Below are positions 7,099 through 9,653 of a stretch of DNA of 9,653 nt, one piece after another. Source of the DNA: Clostridium sp. CAG:389. GTDB lineage: Bacteria; Bacillota; Clostridia; TANB77; CAG-508. Where the stretch lies: contig FR901948.1 in assembly GCA_000438255.1 (NCBI GenBank), forward strand, positions 1 through 9,653, written 5' to 3'. The stretch's first letter is position 1; each line of letters opens with the position of its first letter. The translations under genes were made by a program, and so were the position numbers. The notes beneath the pieces were generated by a model. The model did not search any database and was not told the origin of the DNA. It saw only the letters and a list, made by a program, of their open reading frames with translations.

Positions 7099-7713
7099 AT
7101 AGTTTCGCCTCCTTTATTCTCTTTTTCCCACTTAACATAGTCTTGTTTATACTTTTCATGTGAGTTTATATTGTTTGTTTCATCTTCCTTATTCCATATT
7201 TGTAATTCCCATTGAAAATTAAAATTATCCTGTTTAAAATATATATGTGTTGCTTTATAGTCTTTTTTAGATGAATCTATGCATTTTAGTTTTTTATTTT
7301 TTTCTTTTATAAAATTTACTATTTCATCATAATTAAGTTTTTTGAGAACAAATAATTCTTATTCCAAACAAATCATTAAGACATTTTTCAATAGGTATTT
7401 TGCCCTTTTCATGATTATCATTATAATTTTTTATTTTAAATTCTATAGAGTTTTTTGTCTTTGTTCTAATATTGACTTTAGAAATTTCACTATTAAACTG
7501 TTTAAAATCCATTAATAATTGTATGTTATTTTCATTTATAAATTCTCAATAGTTAAAAATAGTTTCTAACATCATTTCATTGTTTAACAAATCACATACC
7601 AAATTATTTTTTAGATTAAATTTATAGTAATAATCACTTTGTTTCCATTTTTCATTAAACTCTATATATTCTTTTTATATAAAATTTATTAATCTATTTA
7701 ATTCTTCAAACAT
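7092..7713 (-). pseudogene. Decayed RelA/SpoT-domain small alarmone synthetase, toxSAS-type toxin
   Basis: Read on the minus strand from the ATG at 7713, about 207 codons encode a single-domain RelA/SpoT nucleotidyltransferase. Visible family features are NIRTKTKNSIEFKIK (the basic RxKxxxSI nucleotide-binding helix), KCLNDLFGIRII with the metal-binding Asp, DYKATHIYF (the G-loop Tyr and His region), WELQIW (the metal-binding Glu of the ExQ motif) and a closing HEKYKQDYVKWEKE. Proteins of this kind make (p)ppGpp or ppApp, or pyrophosphorylate tRNA. Next to a Panacea antitoxin they form toxSAS toxin-antitoxin pairs. The frame is broken by TAA at 7675-7677 (codon 13), TGA at 7546-7548 (codon 56) and a frameshift at or near the A6 run on the minus strand (7338-7343). 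After that the second frame runs to TAA at 7092-7094, inside the antitoxin start. TGG is used for Trp, so recoded TGA is not an explanation. The gene is inactive, though its active-site residues survive. Confidence 0.8.
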
Positions 7714-7731
7714 ATAAATTTATTTTCTTTT

Positions 7732-7899
7732 TTATATTTTATCATATAATCTCGCTTTTGTGTATTTATTATTCGAATTTTTATAATTTTCAATTTCTAA
7801 ATCATTTATATTATGAAACATTTGTTCTAAAATGTCAATATTATTTCGCTTTATTTTTTTAAGGCAGGATAAGTAAAGAAGAACATTTCCTGTAAACAT
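7732..7899 (-). CDS. Unidentified 55-residue ORF or gene remnant upstream of the toxin
   Basis: The frame reads MFTGNVLLYLSCLKKIKRNN and ends in NKYTKARLYDKI, stopping 19 bp before the toxin-like ATG. The same frame is also readable further upstream (KYTEMYAPCIVSAFNRVLESLSF, about 7903-7971), separated from it by one TAA at 7900-7902. Together these look more like the C-terminal end of a decayed gene than a functional small protein. No ribosome site precedes the Met at 7899. I recognise no family. The rest of the interval 7714-8045 holds only a short hairpin (7900-7920) and the lemA promoter region. Confidence 0.28.
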   Translation of the reverse strand: MFTGNVLLYLSCLKKIKRNNIDILEQMFHNINDLEIENYKNSNNKYTKARLYDKI

Positions 7900-7920
7900 T
7901 TAGAAAGACAAGCTTTCTAA
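7900..7920. repeat. Short inverted repeat
   Basis: TTAGAAAG (7900-7907) and CTTTCTAA (7913-7920) form an 8-bp stem with a 5-nt loop between the decayed ORF remnants. There is no T-run on either side, so it is not a good terminator. Confidence 0.4.
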
Positions 7921-8002
7921 TACTCTATTAAAAGCAGATACTATGCATGGTGCGTACATTTCAGTGTATTTTTAAAAAAAATAACCAAAAATAAAATTTA
8001 TA

Positions 8003-8036
8003 TGATATAATTAATATAATAAAAAAAGAAAGGTGG
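8003..8036 (+). promoter_or_regulatory. Candidate extended -10 promoter and ribosome site for lemA
   Basis: TGATATAAT (8003-8011) is an extended -10 element (TGnTATAAT). No good -35 is present, as is common for extended -10 promoters. AAAGGTGG (8029-8036) lies 9 nt before the TTG at 8046 and decides that start. Confidence 0.5.
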
Positions 8037-8045
8037 TTTATAAAA

Positions 8046-8549
8046 TTGATAATAGTAGTAACATGTATATTGACATTAGTAATTTATATATTAGTATTAT
8101 ATAATGTAATTATTAAACAAATACTTTCAATACAACATTCAAAATCATTAATTGATGTATATTTATCCCAACGATTTGATTTAATACCAAACTTAGTGGA
8201 ATGTGTAAAAACCTATACAATCTATGAGAAAAATTTATTTGAAAAAATAACAAAATTAAGGATTGATTATTTTAATGATAAGGAATTAATAAAAGGTGGA
8301 ATCCTAGATACGGAAATTAATAAAACAATATTAATATTAGAAAATTATCCTGAATTAAAAGCAAATGAACAGTTTAGCGCTTTACAAAAAAATCTAACTA
8401 AAATGGAAAATCAAATACAAGCTGCTAGAAGAATTTATAATAATGATGTAGAAAAATATAACAGAACTATCAGTATTTTTCCAAATAACATAGTAGCTAA
8501 AATTTTACAATTTAAAAAAGAAGCATTTTTTGAAATGGAGGAACAATAG
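8046..8549 (+). CDS. lemA: LemA family membrane-anchored protein
   Basis: This is a 167-residue LemA-type protein of unclear biochemical role, typically anchored by an N-terminal helix with a coiled, helical domain outside the cytoplasm. Residues 1-22 are one hydrophobic span. The family pattern follows: SLIDVYLSQRFDLIPNLVECVKTY (about 34-57), then YEKNLFEKI, NYPELKANEQFSALQKNL, MENQIQAARRIYNNDVEKYN and ISIFPNNIVAKILQF. LemA proteins are usually about 180-190 residues, so this is slightly short but complete. Translation begins at TTG, supported by AAAGGTGG 9 nt upstream; no ATG lies in a better position. The gene ends directly before the ATG of the DUF3137 gene (stop 8547-8549, start 8550), so the two are an operon and probably translationally coupled. 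LemA with DUF3137 is a recurrent neighbourhood in Bacillota. Confidence 0.9.
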   Translation: MIIVVTCILTLVIYILVLYNVIIKQILSIQHSKSLIDVYLSQRFDLIPNLVECVKTYTIYEKNLFEKITKLRIDYFNDKELIKGGILDTEINKTILILENYPELKANEQFSALQKNLTKMENQIQAARRIYNNDVEKYNRTISIFPNNIVAKILQFKKEAFFEMEEQ

Positions 8550-9653
8550 ATGGATATTTTAAAAAGTATTATAAAATGGATTGTAATATCATTTTTGTTA
8601 CTTATACGGAGTATTTGGCATTTCATATTTAATTGCAACTTCTTTAATTGCAACTTCAAAAGGTATTTGGCCATTTGTAATTTTAGGAATTGTTGTGTTC
8701 GGACTAGTCTTGTTTGTTACAGAAAATATGATAACATCATTTGGAGTTGCAAAACCTCATAAAAAACACAAATATAAAAAAATTAGTAAAGTATCAATAA
8801 GCGATAATTTTAAAGATATTTATCATTATATTGAGACAAGATATGCAAATGAACTTGAAGTAACTAGAAAAAAACTAATTAAATCTATTATAATTTGTTT
8901 AATTTTATTTATAATAGGATTTTTATTATTTTTAGTTTTAAAAGCAAACTTAAAAATACATACAAAAAAAGGTGCTGTAATACTAGCCATACCATTTATT
9001 CCTTTACTTATATACTATAATTATAAATATAAAAAATATAATGACATATATATAAAAAATTATAAAGATAAAATTATTAGAAATTTTGTAAAGTATATAA
9101 ATCATAATCTGAATTATCATCAATATGCTGGAAAAAATTTACTTAGTTATTACCTAGATGCTAAATTTGATGATAATAAATTTAATAAATTTGTAACTGA
9201 TGATTATATCGATGGATACAATGAAAATGGTACTAGTATTCAAATGTGTAATATTGCCTTAGAAAATGTTAATAATAAAGGTGAATTTTTAAATATGGTT
9301 TATGAAGGAATATTCTCTGCAACTAAATTAAATAGTTACTTAACAGACGAAATAAGAATTCAAACACATGAATATGGTTTTAATAATAACTATAATCGAG
9401 TTAAAATGGATAGTACAGATTTTGAAAAGTATTTTGATGTATATTGCAATTCTAAAATCTTAGCAATGGAAATATTAACTCATGATATTATGGAAGAATT
9501 ATTATATTTTTATAATACTTATAAAATCAAATTTGAAATAGTACTAAAAAATAATAATATATATATAAGGTTTAATACAGGTGTAATGTTTGAACCTAAT
9601 ATATTAAAAAAATCAAATGATATGAAAACTCTATGGATTTATTATAATGTTTT
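8550..9653 (+). CDS. DUF3137 membrane protein, frameshifted near its start, cut by the window edge
   Basis: The ATG at 8550 follows the lemA stop directly, with GGAGG just upstream inside lemA. It opens a hydrophobic start (MDILKSIIKWIVISFLLL) that runs out of frame. The frame one base later is open without a stop from 8587 to the end of the window (over 350 codons) and carries the rest: a hydrophobic stretch with LIATS twice, WPFVILGIVVFGLVLF, then two further spans at about 8881-9015. The soluble domain has YQYAG-like and FDDNKF elements, YIDGYNENGTSIQMCNIALE, FLNMVYEGIFSATKL, DFEKYFDVYCNSKILAMEILTHDIMEELL and IYIRFNTGVMFEP. This order matches DUF3137, a family of unknown function often paired with LemA. 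The shift lies between about 8587 and 8615, near the T5 run at 8592-8596. The hydrophobic parts on both sides join naturally, so a single-base indel is the likely cause, either a mutation or a sequencing error. The C-terminus lies beyond 9653. Confidence 0.8.
8629..8658 (+). repeat. 15-bp tandem duplication inside the DUF3137 gene
   Basis: TTAATTGCAACTTCT (8629-8643) and TTAATTGCAACTTCA (8644-8658) repeat in the DUF3137 reading frame as LIATS-LIATS, adding five residues to a membrane span. It lies a few codons from the frameshift and keeps the frame itself. Confidence 0.85.

Noticed and set aside
7546..7548. In-frame TGA in the RelA-like gene as recoded Trp
   Set aside because: TGG encodes Trp throughout the window (for example in RecA SGSW and Panacea PWH), and the same gene also has a TAA and a frameshift.
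8435..8674. Minus-strand 79-residue frame under lemA and DUF3137
   Set aside because: It is antisense to lemA and the DUF3137 start, without a ribosome site or recognisable domain.
8550..8762. 70-residue protein starting after lemA
   Set aside because: Only its first 18 or so residues are genuine; after about 8610 the sequence is out of frame (Asn/Cys-rich nonsense), while the next frame encodes the DUF3137 protein.

Overview
The window is AT-rich DNA from a low-GC Gram-positive bacterium, most likely a Clostridia-type Bacillota. This rests on strong AAGGAGG-type ribosome sites, sigma-A style promoters, a clostridial-looking RecA, and a FeoB with the GFGCNACGVTGCR signature. No species can be named from the sequence alone.

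Layout: everything from 159 to 7713 is read on the minus strand, and a divergent pair at 8046 to the right edge is read on the plus strand. From left to right: a rho-independent terminator (94-122); recA (159-1541), interrupted by a 321-bp insertion that duplicates 204 bp of recA around a 117-bp piece of a divergent recA; a family 5 peptide-type solute-binding protein (1631-3206), split by a frameshift; a doubtful Lys/Asn-rich ORF (3238-3645); an intact Rpn/PD-(D/E)XK nuclease family gene (3706-4581); an intergenic region with a promoter, a 19-bp tandem repeat and a terminator; the C-terminal part of feoB, lacking its G domain (4965-5825); a small unknown gene with a good ribosome site (5931-6200); and an intact Panacea-domain antitoxin-like gene (6343-7098). 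That last gene overlaps by 7 nt the end of a decayed RelA/SpoT-domain gene (7092-7713). On the plus strand are a LemA family gene (8046-8549) and, directly after it, a DUF3137 membrane protein with a frameshift near its start that leaves the window (8550-9653).

How the genes fit together: the RelA/SpoT-domain plus Panacea pair has the layout of a toxSAS-PanA toxin-antitoxin module. The toxin frame is destroyed (two in-frame stops and a frameshift), although the metal-binding Asp and Glu positions of the synthetase fold can still be read, and the antitoxin is intact. LemA and DUF3137 are a recurrent gene pair. The other genes look like unrelated neighbours.

The most striking overall property is the density of lesions: recA, the solute-binding protein, feoB, the toxin and DUF3137 are all broken, while the Rpn gene, the Panacea gene, lemA and the 89-residue gene are intact. 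Some of this may be sequencing or metagenome-assembly error (single-base indels, a chimeric recA). The toxin has substitution-type stops as well and looks genuinely decayed. The interrupted recA is the observation most worth checking, because exact loss of one repeat unit would restore a normal 353-residue RecA.
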